DNA from: Micromonospora sp. BL4
Lineage (GTDB): Bacteria > Actinomycetota > Actinomycetes > Mycobacteriales > Micromonosporaceae
NCBI RefSeq assembly: GCF_003667505.1
Contig: NZ_RCVJ01000147.1
Span: forward strand, 1 to 64,000
DNA length: 64,000 nt
Direction of reading: 5' to 3'
Part shown: in pieces, positions 16,398 through 27,228 of the stretch
How positions within the stretch are numbered: the first letter of the stretch is position 1
Layout: each line of letters starts with the position of its first letter
Position numbers and translations under genes: made by a program
The notes under the pieces: generated by a model
What the model saw: the letters and a program-made list of their open reading frames with translations, nothing else
What the model was told of the DNA's origin: nothing
Database searches by the model: none

Positions 16398-17927
16398 CTA
16401 CCGGCGGTCGAACCGCTCTGCTCTTCCGGTGACCGCCGAATATCCCCGCGGCCGTGGGTCCCGCTCGCCCGGTTGCCCGACCTTCACGTGGACCTCGCGG
16501 TCGTCGCGTTCCATGGGCACCGGCGACCAGCACCTTCGGCCGCCGGAACCGCGAGCCGCCGCCGCGAGCCGGGTAGTCGACCGCCGAGTTCGGTCATCGA
16601 ATGCCGACCCCGTTCCGACCTCCGGTACGGCCCAACGTAGCCATCCCACCGCCAGGACCAGCACCGCCAGCACCGCCAGGCGACCGCCGGTCCGCGCTAT
16701 GTAGGTGAAACTACCGACCCAGACGAGGTCGAGCAGACCCACGACGGCGAGGACCGCCGCGACATAGGCGCCCATCGCGTGGGGCGTGGTCAGGGGCCGG
16801 CCCGACGCCCAAGCGAGCAGCCGGTCGACGCCTCGCACGGCAAGGCCGGTCACCGGAATCATAAGCGCCAGACCGAGCAGGCCGAAGTTGAACAACCATT
16901 CCCCATGCCAGAGCGCTGCCGAGGAGTGCCCCGTGCCGACCAGTTCCGGCGACAGGAAAGGCACCAGATCAGTGCCGAAGCCGACCGGCTTCTCCGCCCA
17001 GAGCCCGCGTGGGATCAGGGCGACGGACGCGTTGAAAAAGGTCGCCCCCCCTCCGTGGGGCAGCAGCCCCTCCGTGTCCAGGCGCAGCAACTGGGCGAAC
17101 GAGTAGAGCGGGCTCACCGCGGACTTGAGTCCGTCTGGGTCCGCCATGAAACCCGGGCTGCCCGGCTCGGCGGCCCGAATCCCCGCGAGGAACAGCAGGA
17201 CCGGCGCCGCCCCGAGAAGAAGGACTGCCTTCGTGAGCCGCTGTCGATCCCGGTGGGCCAAAACGATGAGCAACGCGAGTGCGAGGGTACCGATGACGAT
17301 CCTCCCGAACCCATCGAAAAGGTATATGAAGTAGAGCGCGAAGGCGACCGCGACCACTGCTCCACAGAACACCGTCCACCGGCCTAGTGGCCCGCGCAGC
17401 AGACCCGCTCCGAGGAGGAGGACGCCGACGAACCCCGCCGAATCGATCATGAGCGCTGGCTGCGGCATCAGGGCCGACAAGGCAAGTGCGAGCACTAGCA
17501 GGACGCAGCCGTACTTCACCGCCCACCCCGCCGTCCTTGCGTCCGCACGGGCGGCATCGGGTAGTGGCCGGGACGGCGACTCTCCACTCCAGAAGAACAG
17601 CCACGTCGTCACCTGACCGAAATAGCAGACCGCCGCGACGGTGAGCAGCGGGACTCCCGGGTCGTTCGTGGACATCTTCAGGGCGTGGTACAGGCCACCG
17701 AAGCCGACGAAGACAGCGAAGGCGAGGTTGTAGACCCCCACGGCCGTGATCCGGCTACCGCCGTGACACCAGAACACCCAGCCGCCGAACAGGGCCGCCA
17801 GCACGCTCAGCAACAGCGTCCCGTCGCGCCCCCAACCGCCCGACGTGACGGGATCGAGGACGAGACACGCCGTGCCCGACCCCAGCCACGTCAGCGCCGC
17901 GAAGCCACGCCGGAGGAAGCGGGGCAT
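16398..17927 (-). CDS. Wzy-like O-antigen/oligosaccharide repeat-unit polymerase
   Basis: About 509 aa from ATG 17925-17927, preceded by GGGGGAG; earlier in-frame starts cannot be excluded, because a further hydrophobic stretch lies just upstream. At least ten membrane segments; a large extracytoplasmic region with GLLPHGGGATFFNASVALIP and RGLWAEKPVGFGTDLV is typical of oligosaccharide repeat-unit polymerases. Role: joins flipped lipid-linked repeat units on the outer membrane face. The coding frame continues past the last helix (LVLAVGWLRWAVPE) through about 75 polar residues that read into the IS1634 remnant before a TAG at 16398. The native C-terminus has therefore probably been replaced; whether the protein still works is unknown. 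Transcribed opposite to its neighbours. Confidence 0.75.
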   Translation of the reverse strand: MPRFLRRGFAALTWLGSGTACLVLDPVTSGGWGRDGTLLLSVLAALFGGWVFWCHGGSRITAVGVYNLAFAVFVGFGGLYHALKMSTNDPGVPLLTVAAVCYFGQVTTWLFFWSGESPSRPLPDAARADARTAGWAVKYGCVLLVLALALSALMPQPALMIDSAGFVGVLLLGAGLLRGPLGRWTVFCGAVVAVAFALYFIYLFDGFGRIVIGTLALALLIVLAHRDRQRLTKAVLLLGAAPVLLFLAGIRAAEPGSPGFMADPDGLKSAVSPLYSFAQLLRLDTEGLLPHGGGATFFNASVALIPRGLWAEKPVGFGTDLVPFLSPELVGTGHSSAALWHGEWLFNFGLLGLALMIPVTGLAVRGVDRLLAWASGRPLTTPHAMGAYVAAVLAVVGLLDLVWVGSFTYIARTGGRLAVLAVLVLAVGWLRWAVPEVGTGSAFDDRTRRSTTRLAAAARGSGGRRCWSPVPMERDDREVHVKVGQPGERDPRPRGYSAVTGRAERFDRR

Positions 17928-18215
17928 GTCTCCCCCGGCCCGTCCACCATCGGCCGGACCACGACGGTGGCGCGGGCCCGCGCGTCGAGTTACGCCCACC
18001 GCTGAGGGCACGCCGATCACTAGTCCCATAGCAGCGAAGCCTATTACGAGCAACGACCTCTCACCATCAACTCCGGCGATTATGCCCGCACCGATTCCGC
18101 CGTCACCAACTCGAACTCTCGTCGTTAGCCAGGCGTGGCTGAACGCACTACCATCGCGCGCCACGACAGCACGGGATCTACCCTGAACCATATTCGCGAT
18201 CCGGGGGAATCCGCC

Positions 18216-19427
18216 GTGGCGGTCCACGACGGGCGATCGACCACTCGCCCCATAGAAAGAATTCGGCCGGCGGCGCCGTCCCGGCTGTTCCGAGTGCTGT
18301 TGACTTGTGACTTCTTCGAGCCGGGATTCCGCGCCGGAGGGCCCGTCCGGTCCATCGCCCAACTGCTCGACGCCGTCTCGCCGGCAGTCGAGGTCACCAT
18401 GGTGACCAGGGACCGGGACCTGGGCTCGACAACGCCGTACCCCGGTCTTTCCGGCCGCTGGATCCAGCGGGGGCGGACCCGGATCTGCTACCTCGATCCG
18501 AGGAGTCCGCGGCATTGGCGCACACTGCTCCGCAACCTCCGGTCCAACCATTTTGACCTGCTGTACGTCAACAGTCTGTGGGCGACCTCATCAATACTAC
18601 CGATCCTCGCGGCGCGGATCCGCCTCGTCCGCGTCAAGCAGATCCTTATTGCGCCACGGGGTGAACTCGCGCCGAGCGCACTCAGTGCCAAAGCCGGCAG
18701 GAAACGACTGTTACTGCCGATATGGCGACACTTTCTCAAGTGGTCCGGGGTGATCTGGCACGCCACCAATCCTCAGGAAGCGAGCCTGATTCGGCGAACC
18801 TTTCCCTGGGCCCGGATCGAGATCCGGCAGAATGAGGTTTCGCTCCCGCCGGAGCCAATACCACCGGTCGAAACGGGGGAACCCGTGCGACTCGTCTTCA
18901 TCGGACGGATCAATCCGATCAAGAACCTGTCGATGGTGATCGCTGCGCTCGCGCAGGTCACGGGGCCGGTGGTGTTCGACGTCTACGGCCCCTTGGAGGA
19001 CAGCGCGTACTGGGCCGCGTGCCGTGAACTCGCCCAGCAACTTCCCGAGGCCGTGCGCGTCACCTACCGGGGGGAACTGACGCCCGATCAGGTCCGGGCC
19101 ACCTTCGCCCGGTACGACGCGTTCGTCTTCCCGACCCAGGGAGAGAACTTCGGCCACGTCATCGCCGAGAGCCTGTCCGCGTCGTGTCCGGTCATCTGTT
19201 CCGATCAGACGCCGTGGAGCCCGGTGCTGCGCGCCGGTGGGGGGATCGTGCTGAACGACCTCACGCCGGCAGCCCTGGCCGACCAACTGAAGCGGGTGGC
19301 GAGGGCCTCGGCTGCCGACCGGCTTCAGGCGCGCCGGGCGGCGGGTACGGCCTACCGGTCCTGGCGCGCCGACACGGCGGGTCCGAACATCCTCGACCGG
19401 ATCAGGCTGCGCGCCGGGAGGCATTGA
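18216..19427 (+). CDS. GT4 family glycosyltransferase
   Basis: 403 aa from GTG 18216, with GGGGGA about 9 nt upstream; the open frame extends to GTG 18135 without ribosome-site support. GT-B fold: acceptor side starts LLTCDFFEPGFRAGGPVRSI, which is characteristic of XanD/WcaI-like transferases. The donor domain has LVFIGRINPIKNLSMVIAAL, VVFDVYGPLEDSAYW, TQGENFGHVIAESLSASCPV and the E-x-x-x-x-x-x-x-E region. It should extend the repeat unit of this locus; sugar and linkage cannot be read. Divergent from the polymerase gene over 288 bp, in which I see no gene. Confidence 0.85.
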   Translation: MAVHDGRSTTRPIERIRPAAPSRLFRVLLTCDFFEPGFRAGGPVRSIAQLLDAVSPAVEVTMVTRDRDLGSTTPYPGLSGRWIQRGRTRICYLDPRSPRHWRTLLRNLRSNHFDLLYVNSLWATSSILPILAARIRLVRVKQILIAPRGELAPSALSAKAGRKRLLLPIWRHFLKWSGVIWHATNPQEASLIRRTFPWARIEIRQNEVSLPPEPIPPVETGEPVRLVFIGRINPIKNLSMVIAALAQVTGPVVFDVYGPLEDSAYWAACRELAQQLPEAVRVTYRGELTPDQVRATFARYDAFVFPTQGENFGHVIAESLSASCPVICSDQTPWSPVLRAGGGIVLNDLTPAALADQLKRVARASAADRLQARRAAGTAYRSWRADTAGPNILDRIRLRAGRH

Positions 19428-19516
19428 CGCCGGACCGTCTGGAGGCCCGTCCGGTGGAATCACCGGCGAAAGAGCAGCCACGGCTGTCGGTCCCCGTTAC
19501 CGCGAAAGGACTGCGA

Positions 19517-20857
19517 GTGAGCGACCCGTTGACGCGGGAGCGGACGGACCCGCCGCCCGCGGGGCTCCCCGGACCGGACCGGGTCGGCGCGGGTGGCGTC
19601 CGGTCGAACACCATCGTGGCGTCGGCCGCGAGTTTGGTGAGCGGCCTGCTGAACGCCGGGATGCTCGCATACAGCGCACGGCAGGGCCAGACCGGTGAGA
19701 TCGCCGCGTACAGCGTGATGACGGCGGCGCTCACCTGGGTCGCGATTCTGATCATGGGGGGGTCGTCGCTCCTGTACGTCTCCGGAAACGACGACGAGCG
19801 GCGTTCGGTGCGTAGTCAGCGCCTGCTGCTGGCGGTACCGGCGATGGTCGTGGCCACCCTGCTGATCGCCGGGGCCTACGCCGGCCGGGGATACGGTACG
19901 GCGGCTCTGATCAGCGCCGGCGGCGTGATGATCCTCAACAGCCTGGCGGAGCTACGCTTCAGCGACCTCGTCCGGCAGATGAGATTCATGGCGGCGTCGG
20001 CCGCGATGACCACCACCCGGCTGCTCGCCATGTTGCTGCTGATCGCCGGCGTGCCGCTCACAATCGCACTGGCGGTCGGTGCCGCCGCGTACCTGCTCAC
20101 CACCGAGGCGCTCGCCTGCCGCGGCCGCTCCGGCGCCCGGCCGATGTGGAGCGGCCTGTCGCTGCCCGCGGCGCGACGGGCCTTCCGGTTGAACCGCCGG
20201 CTCTTTACGTACAGTCTCGCGGACGCGTTCACTGGGAGAGCCAGCACCATCGCGCTCTCCCTGGTCGCGGGCCCGCACGTGGTCGGCTGCTTCGGCGCCC
20301 TGATTAGCATCTATCAGGCGCTGATCGCCGTCGTCTTCAGCGGGCTCCGGGTACCGATGGCGATCCGTACCCGGCGGCGGCACAACCTCGGGCCCACCGA
20401 GGCCGTCAGCCGGGACGGCGAGGTGATCTCGATAGGCGCCGCGACCCTCATCGCCGCGGTGGTCATCGTCTCCGCTCCATGGCTCGCGACCAGTGTGCTC
20501 GGCCTGCTGATCCCCGCGTCGGCGACCTGGTTGCAACTGCTGGCGCTCGCCCTCCCGTTCACCACGGTCAACCGGGCCTTCGCGCTGAATCGCATCGGCG
20601 ACGGCAACTACCGCGCTGCCACTCGGGTGGCGGTGTCCATCGCCGTGGTGGTCACCGGCGGGCTGCTCGTCCAGGCCATGGCGCTCGGTCCGACGGGTGC
20701 CGCCGCCACAACGTGCGTCGCGGAAGCCGCCGTCGCTGGCGTCCTCGTCGCGCTGGCCGCGTTCCGTTGGTACCGGCGCGGGAAGGCGAATGCGTCGCAG
20801 ACCCGTGCCGCTGGTCAGGAACGTGACCGCCCCCGTCCCCACGCCCTCGGCAGATGA
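19517..20857 (+). CDS. Wzx-like polysaccharide flippase / multidrug-oligosaccharide-lipid-PS family membrane protein
   Basis: 446 aa from GTG 19517 with GAAAGGA 7 nt upstream. About 12 hydrophobic helices, starting after a 33-residue polar head (SNTIVASAASLVSGLLNAGM) and ending with a basic tail. The pattern and size fit Wzx/RfbX flippases, which move undecaprenyl-PP-linked repeat units to the outer face. Sequence identity signals in this family are weak, so the call rests on topology plus neighbours (Wzy-like, WecA-like, glycosyltransferases). It follows the glycosyltransferase by 89 bp on the same strand and ends convergently toward the asparagine-synthetase-like gene. Confidence 0.78.
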   Translation: MSDPLTRERTDPPPAGLPGPDRVGAGGVRSNTIVASAASLVSGLLNAGMLAYSARQGQTGEIAAYSVMTAALTWVAILIMGGSSLLYVSGNDDERRSVRSQRLLLAVPAMVVATLLIAGAYAGRGYGTAALISAGGVMILNSLAELRFSDLVRQMRFMAASAAMTTTRLLAMLLLIAGVPLTIALAVGAAAYLLTTEALACRGRSGARPMWSGLSLPAARRAFRLNRRLFTYSLADAFTGRASTIALSLVAGPHVVGCFGALISIYQALIAVVFSGLRVPMAIRTRRRHNLGPTEAVSRDGEVISIGAATLIAAVVIVSAPWLATSVLGLLIPASATWLQLLALALPFTTVNRAFALNRIGDGNYRAATRVAVSIAVVVTGGLLVQAMALGPTGAAATTCVAEAAVAGVLVALAAFRWYRRGKANASQTRAAGQERDRPRPHALGR

Positions 20858-20999
20858 CGAGCGGAGCCCCGTCGTCGCTCGACCACCCATCGGCGGGGGA
20901 TCACGCTGAATCCCCGCTGGCTGGCGGGCTACGAACGATCTCCGCGGTGGTGCGGTGGATGTCGCGGGCCAGTTCACCAATCGGCCGGTAGTTGGCGCG

Positions 21000-22724
21000 C
21001 TAACCGGCAAACCACGGCTGCTGATCCAACCAGAGCTTCAAGAAAGTCACCATCCAGACGAAGTTCTTCACGCCCTGCGTCAGGGGCTGGCCCTCGGTGG
21101 CGCATTCGACGATCCGCCGTAGCCCGGTGACCTCGATGTAGTCGGCAAGTGCCCCCGGTTCTGTCGAGATTCGCTGCACAACTCCGCGCAGCGGCTCCTC
21201 GGTCAGCCAGCCGTCTAGCGGCGGAACGAAACCAGACTTGGGGCGGTATACCAGCTCAGCCGGTACGGACGCGGCCAGGCTGGTTTTCAGCGCTAGTTTC
21301 GCATCTCGATAGGTGTACTTGAGTTCCCGCGGCATGGCGAACGCTTCGGCGAGCAGATCCGGCTCCAGAAACGGGAAGACCGCACGCACTCCCCGCATGC
21401 GCAATGGATCGAAACTCTTGGCCGCATACTCACCGGCGCAGATGTGGAGCAGGTCCAGCCATTGGTATCGATCACGGACGTCGGTCGAAGGCGCGCAGTC
21501 GATGATGTAGGTCTGTATTGTCCGCGACAGGTACGCGCGGTCCGCCCGGGGCAAGCGATAGAGGACGCCGTCGAGTGCATTGGTCGCCACCACCGCGGCT
21601 TCCAGAAGCGGCATCTGGGCTGCTCGCCGAAGAACCCTCGTGTGATGTTCGAACCGGCTTGGCCGCCGCCAGAGTTCGGCTCGGGAGTAGAGCTCTGCTG
21701 CGCCAAGTAGTAGCGGCCGAGGCAGCCGGTAGAGCCTTTGCCAGGTTGCCAACTGGCCGACGCCGAAGGCGCCGTCCGCACCGGTTCCGTCGATGAACTG
21801 CGGGGCGTCGGGTGCCATCTTGATGCCTGCCCGCACCACCAGGTTGGTAGATATGGTGGCGAAGTCCCCGAACGGGTAGGTGTACTCGCGGCCGACGTCC
21901 GACAGAAACGCGTTCATCTCGGTGGGCTCGTAAGTCGTCTGCTCGAAGTTCAGGTGGAAATGCCTGGCCATCGCGGCCGCATGCTTCGCCTCTGGGTCGG
22001 CGTCGCCGAAGGAAAAGTTGAGCAACGAGACATCGGTGCGCCCTAGTGCGGACAGTCGGGCCGCGAGAAGGCCCGAATCCACTCCACCGCTAAAGGTCAG
22101 TACCGAACCCTTGGGTGCCGTGTCGAGGATAGCGTCGAGGCATCGGTCGAGCCGTAGAGCGCCGGCAGCCTCGCGCGGCTGAAGGGGTTCGACGACGGCC
22201 GTTGCCACGCCGCTGCTGACGTCAATGCTGGTGACATGCCCGGGTGCCGCACGCTCGACGCCGGACAGCAGGGTGAGCGGCGCCGGGATGGCGCCATACT
22301 GCAGAAGCGCGTGCACCGCGCGGCGATCGAGGCGAGCGCACCCGATACGGCCGATGAGGCGTAGGTCGTTGCTGAGGCAAAAGCCGCCGTCCGCAGCCCA
22401 GAAGACCACCTGTTCCGGCGTAGCCGGCGGTACGTGGACCCGCACGGTGTCGGTGCCCAGCCGGTGAGCGATCCGGATGTCGTTCCCAGCCGGCTCGCTG
22501 GCCGCGATCGTCATGGCATTGTTCGCCGTCGGCCGGATCGTACAAAGCCGGATAGCGTCACCAACCCGACTGATCGCAGGGGGCTCCCCGACCTTCGAAA
22601 GCTGTGCGCACGTAAACGCTCCAACCGTGTCGTACGCCGATACCAGGCCGAGCCAGCGGGCATGTTCCTCGACGTGCCGGCGCCAATCGGACTGGTCCGG
22701 GCCACGGTACATGGCGAAAAACAC
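21000..22724 (-). CDS. Asparagine-synthetase-like amidotransferase lacking the glutaminase nucleophile
   Basis: 574 aa from GTG 22722-22724 with GGAGG upstream. C-terminal ATP-pyrophosphatase domain shows the PP-loop SGGVDS (212-217), FGDADPEAKHA and PYGDFA/DGTGADGAFGVGQ-like regions of AsnB homologues. The N-terminus is MFFAMYRGP rather than Met-Cys-Gly, so the glutamine-hydrolysing Cys2 is missing even though the Ntn-type domain (CLSNDLRLIGRIG, VHALLQYGAIPAPLTLLSGV) remains. It could use free ammonia or form a non-amide product. Such proteins in polysaccharide loci are thought to amidate uronic acids or build related linkages; that is inference. The same frame stays open for 33 codons after the TAG (20901-20999: RANYRPIGELARDIHRTTAE...), raising the possibility of an acquired stop. 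Confidence 0.82.
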   Translation of the reverse strand: MFFAMYRGPDQSDWRRHVEEHARWLGLVSAYDTVGAFTCAQLSKVGEPPAISRVGDAIRLCTIRPTANNAMTIAASEPAGNDIRIAHRLGTDTVRVHVPPATPEQVVFWAADGGFCLSNDLRLIGRIGCARLDRRAVHALLQYGAIPAPLTLLSGVERAAPGHVTSIDVSSGVATAVVEPLQPREAAGALRLDRCLDAILDTAPKGSVLTFSGGVDSGLLAARLSALGRTDVSLLNFSFGDADPEAKHAAAMARHFHLNFEQTTYEPTEMNAFLSDVGREYTYPFGDFATISTNLVVRAGIKMAPDAPQFIDGTGADGAFGVGQLATWQRLYRLPRPLLLGAAELYSRAELWRRPSRFEHHTRVLRRAAQMPLLEAAVVATNALDGVLYRLPRADRAYLSRTIQTYIIDCAPSTDVRDRYQWLDLLHICAGEYAAKSFDPLRMRGVRAVFPFLEPDLLAEAFAMPRELKYTYRDAKLALKTSLAASVPAELVYRPKSGFVPPLDGWLTEEPLRGVVQRISTEPGALADYIEVTGLRRIVECATEGQPLTQGVKNFVWMVTFLKLWLDQQPWFAG

Positions 22725-23259
22725 TCAGTCCTCCAAGCACAATGGAACGAGCCCGAAATGCTATGTTAGCGCCTGATCGTAGTGCGCCAGCGGGTATTGC
22801 GGCCAGTGCACTGATGCCATTTCCGTGCGAGTAGCGGTCAATCCAGGATCTGATGTGAAGGGAACCCCGGTGTTGTGCGTAGCGGTGGGGCGGTCAGACG
22901 GGTGCTAATCGGGGTGTCGCCTCATAGCGCGTGACGTTCTGCGGCGACGTCGGCGACGCTCGGCTTGGTGGCGGCTGGCGCACCAGCGATCAGGGTCCAA
23001 GACCTGGCAGGCCGAGCCTCGCGCCGGTCCGCGATCTTTGTCCCGGCCTTGCCGATTGCCGGGTGGTCAGGTTGGTCAGCACGTCGCCCTGGCTCTTCGG
23101 TTGAGCCACCACCACCACAGGGTGAGCACCGCGACCCAGTACGCGGAATAGAGCCCGGTGATCCAGGCTGCGACGAACTGGCCCAAATCGCCGGGAAGCC
23201 GGTAGGTCGGCTGACCGGTACGCCCGGCGCGGCCGCCACCGATGTGGTGAGCTGTACGG
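22725..23259. other. 535-bp region without a confident gene
   Basis: It lies upstream of both the asparagine-synthetase-like gene (minus) and NAD kinase (plus) and so must contain their promoters. Near the right end the minus strand encodes AAWITGLYSAYWVAVLTL and WWWWLNRR before a stop at 23076. This looks like a lone transmembrane helix with no plausible start except one inside the NAD kinase gene, so I do not call it. The region marks the right edge of the polysaccharide locus. Confidence 0.5.
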
Positions 23260-24177
23260 GTGTCGGGGCTGGGTCTGGTACTGCACCCCACCCGGGATGT
23301 CACCGAGGTGGTCGGGATCATCGAACGGTGGGCCACTCGCCACCACAAATCGTTGATGGTGCGCGCGGAGGACAAGCACCGTGTGCCGGCCAGCGTCGAG
23401 CCTGTGCCGGAGGACGAGGTGGCCGTCCGCGCCGACGCCTTGATCAGCATTGGCGGTGACGGCACCATGCTGGGTGCGCTGCGCTCCGCCGTCCTCGACC
23501 CGAAGCCGGTGCTCGGCGTGCACCTGGGCCGGCTCGGCTTCCTGGTCGAGATCGAGCCGCCGAAGCTGCCCGAGGCGTTGAGCCGGTTGCTGTCGAAGGA
23601 CTTCACGATCGAGTCGCACGCCTGCCTGGCCTGCGACGTGTGCGGCGACGACGTGGTGGCGTTCAACGACATCGCGCTGGTCCGCCAGCCGGGCTCCGGC
23701 TTCGTCACCGCCACTCTCGCGGTGGACGGCCAGCAGTACGGCTACTACCGCGCTGATGCGGTGGTGGTCAGCACGCCGACCGGCTCGACGGCGTACAGCT
23801 ACGCGGCGGGCGGTCCGCTGATCTCCCCGGCGGCGGACGTGGTGGTGGTGACGCCGTCGGCGCCGATGGCGGGCATCTCCCGGGCGGTGGTGCTCTCACC
23901 GGACGAGAAGATCCGGTTGGAGCTGGAGCCCAACTCGTCGTCCGTCGTGGTGGAGATGGACGGGTTGGTGTTCCGGGACGCGGCGACCGAGGGTGCCGTG
24001 GACATCAGCTACCGCCGCAACGCCGGCCTGGTGGTCCGCTTCGACCCGTTGCGCTATCAGGAACGCAACCAGTTGAAGATGACGCTGCTCGACCTGCCGT
24101 TCCTGCCCGAGCAGCTCAGTGAGCTGCTCCCCGACGAGCTGCGGCGGCGCCAGCGGGAGCTGCCGCCGCCCTGCTGA
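23260..24177 (+). CDS. nadK: NAD kinase
   Basis: ATP- or polyphosphate-dependent NAD kinase producing NADP in the cytosol. 305 aa from GTG 23260 (VSGLGLVLHPTRDVTEV). Family signatures: ISIGGDGTMLGALR with catalytic Asp67, GVHLGRLGFLVEI, FNDIALVRQPGS, VVVSTPTGSTAYSYAAGGP and the C-terminal ISYRRNAGLVVRF. Length is typical. Context here differs from the common actinobacterial order recN-nadK; it stands between the polysaccharide locus and pgm. Ends convergently with pgm, with a hairpin between. Confidence 0.92.
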   Translation: MSGLGLVLHPTRDVTEVVGIIERWATRHHKSLMVRAEDKHRVPASVEPVPEDEVAVRADALISIGGDGTMLGALRSAVLDPKPVLGVHLGRLGFLVEIEPPKLPEALSRLLSKDFTIESHACLACDVCGDDVVAFNDIALVRQPGSGFVTATLAVDGQQYGYYRADAVVVSTPTGSTAYSYAAGGPLISPAADVVVVTPSAPMAGISRAVVLSPDEKIRLELEPNSSSVVVEMDGLVFRDAATEGAVDISYRRNAGLVVRFDPLRYQERNQLKMTLLDLPFLPEQLSELLPDELRRRQRELPPPC

Positions 24178-24184
24178 CCGGGCC

Positions 24185-24211
24185 GCCGCCCACCCCGAGG
24201 GAGTGGGCGGC
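24185..24211. terminator. Bidirectional hairpin between nadK and pgm
   Basis: GCCGCCCAC (24185-24193) pairs with GTGGGCGGC (24203-24211), with further CCC/GGG pairing inside. It lies in the 55-bp gap between two convergent genes, so it can serve both. Confidence 0.65.
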
Positions 24212-24232
24212 GTCAGCCGGGGCGGGGCGTGC

Positions 24233-25876
<1,644 letters not shown>

Positions 25877-25923
25877 GGGGGTCTACCTCCTCGGTACTGC
25901 GATCGACGACGGGCGGGCTCGGG

Positions 25924-27156
25924 TCACGGCTCGACTCTCTGGCCCTTGCCGATCACCACGATGCCGTTGTCGGAGACGGTGTAGCGCTGCCGGTCCTTCT
26001 CCAGGTCGACGCCGATCTCGGCGCCCTCCGGGACGAACACGTTCTTGTCCAGGATGGCGCGCCGGACCACCGCGTGCCGGCCGATCTCCACACCCTCCAT
26101 CAGCACGGAGCCCTCGACGTGCGCCCAGGAGTGCACCCGCACCTTCGGCGAGACGATCGAATTTTCCACCAGCGAGCCGGAGATCACCACGCCCGGGGAG
26201 ATCATCGAGCCGACCGCCCGGCCGACCCGCTCCCCCCACTGGTGCACGAACTTCGCCGGCGGCCACGGCGGCTGCTCGGTGTAGATCGGCCAGTCGAAGT
26301 TGTACATGTTGAACACGGGGTGCACGTTGATCAGATCCATGTGCGCGTCGTAGAAGGAGTCGAGCGTCCCGACGTCCCGCCAGTAGCCCCGGTCCCGGTC
26401 GGTGCTGCCCGGCACCTCGTTGTCGCGGAAGTCGTAGACGTTCGCCTCGCCCCGCTCGACGAGCATCGGGATGATGCTGCCGCCCATGTCGTGCTTGCTG
26501 GTCTTGTCCTCCGCGTCGCGCTCGACGGCCTCGCAGAGCGCGCGGGTGGTGAAGACGTAGTTGCCCATCGAGGCGTAGATCTCGTCCGGCGCGTCGGGCA
26601 GGCCGACCGCGTCGGTGGGCTTCTCCCGGAAGGCCCGGATGCGCCGGCCGTCCTCGCCGACCTCGATGACGCCGAACTGGTCGGCCATCGACAGCGGCTG
26701 GCGGATGCCGGCGACGGTCACGGCGGCGCCGGAGGCGATGTGGTCCTCCACCATCTGCCGCGGGTCCATCCGGTAGATGTGGTCGGCGCCGAAGACGATC
26801 ACGTAGTCGGGCTGCTCGTCGTTGATCAGGTTGAAGCTCTGGTAGATGGCGTCGGCGGAGCCGGCGAACCACCAGGGGCCGCGGCGCTGCTGCGCCGGCA
26901 CCGGCGTGACGTAGTTGCCGAGCAGCGTGGACATCCGCCAGGTCTTGGTGATGTGCCGGTCGAGGGAGTGGGACTTGTACTGGGTCAGCACGACGATCTT
27001 GAGATAGCCGGCGTTGGCCAGGTTGGAGAGGACGAAGTCGACCATGCGGTACATCCCGCCGAACGGGACGGCCGGCTTGGCCCGGTCCGTGGTGAGCGGC
27101 ATCAGGCGCTTGCCCTCCCCACCCGCCAGGACGATCGCGAGCACCTTGGCAGCCAT
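25924..27156 (-). CDS. glgC: Glucose-1-phosphate adenylyltransferase (ADP-glucose pyrophosphorylase)
   Basis: Makes ADP-glucose from ATP and glucose-1-phosphate, the committed donor for GlgM. 410 aa, ATG 27154-27156. N-terminal nucleotidyltransferase domain: [44 protein letters not shown] and [12 protein letters not shown]-terminal left-handed beta-helix with [18 protein letters not shown]. Regulatory and catalytic residues of actinobacterial GlgC are visible in these blocks. Divergent from glgM over 72 bp, the same arrangement as in mycobacteria. A TAGCGT -10-like box ends 6 nt before the ATG, so the transcript is likely leaderless. Confidence 0.96.
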   Translation of the reverse strand: MAAKVLAIVLAGGEGKRLMPLTTDRAKPAVPFGGMYRMVDFVLSNLANAGYLKIVVLTQYKSHSLDRHITKTWRMSTLLGNYVTPVPAQQRRGPWWFAGSADAIYQSFNLINDEQPDYVIVFGADHIYRMDPRQMVEDHIASGAAVTVAGIRQPLSMADQFGVIEVGEDGRRIRAFREKPTDAVGLPDAPDEIYASMGNYVFTTRALCEAVERDAEDKTSKHDMGGSIIPMLVERGEANVYDFRDNEVPGSTDRDRGYWRDVGTLDSFYDAHMDLINVHPVFNMYNFDWPIYTEQPPWPPAKFVHQWGERVGRAVGSMISPGVVISGSLVENSIVSPKVRVHSWAHVEGSVLMEGVEIGRHAVVRRAILDKNVFVPEGAEIGVDLEKDRQRYTVSDNGIVVIGKGQRVEP

Positions 27157-27162
27157 GCCCAG

Positions 27163-27168
27163 ACGCTA
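27163..27168 (-). promoter_or_regulatory. Putative -10 box of glgC (leaderless)
   Basis: TAGCGT (part of GGATAGCGT) on the minus strand, 6 nt from the glgC ATG. The 46 bp between this box and the glgM -10 must hold both -35 regions, so the divergent promoters overlap or are back to back. No consensus -35 was recognised for either. Confidence 0.5.
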
Positions 27169-27214
27169 TCCACCCTCGCCCCACTTCACCACTCGTACGG
27201 GGAGTCTTCTGCAC

Positions 27215-27220
27215 TAGGGT
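27215..27220 (+). promoter_or_regulatory. Putative -10 box of glgM (leaderless)
   Basis: TAGGGT, 8 nt before ATG 27229, with no Shine-Dalgarno in between. Confidence 0.5.
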
Positions 27221-27228
27221 GCGGGGTC

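Noticed and set aside
17928..18551. N-terminal extension of the Wzy-like frame
   Set aside because: It overlaps the divergent glycosyltransferase gene and is low complexity; ATG 17927 has a good ribosome site. One hydrophobic stretch just upstream leaves some doubt.
20901..20999. 33 open codons after the asparagine-synthetase-like stop
   Set aside because: Not called as coding because no start exists; kept only as a hint of a possible acquired stop.
21645..21660. GTTCGAACC-like tRNA T-loop sequence
   Set aside because: Inside the asparagine-synthetase-like gene and with no cloverleaf around it.
23076..23293. Minus-strand frame with a Trp-rich transmembrane helix
   Set aside because: The only start lies inside nadK antisense; no ribosome site and no family match. 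Possibly a remnant.
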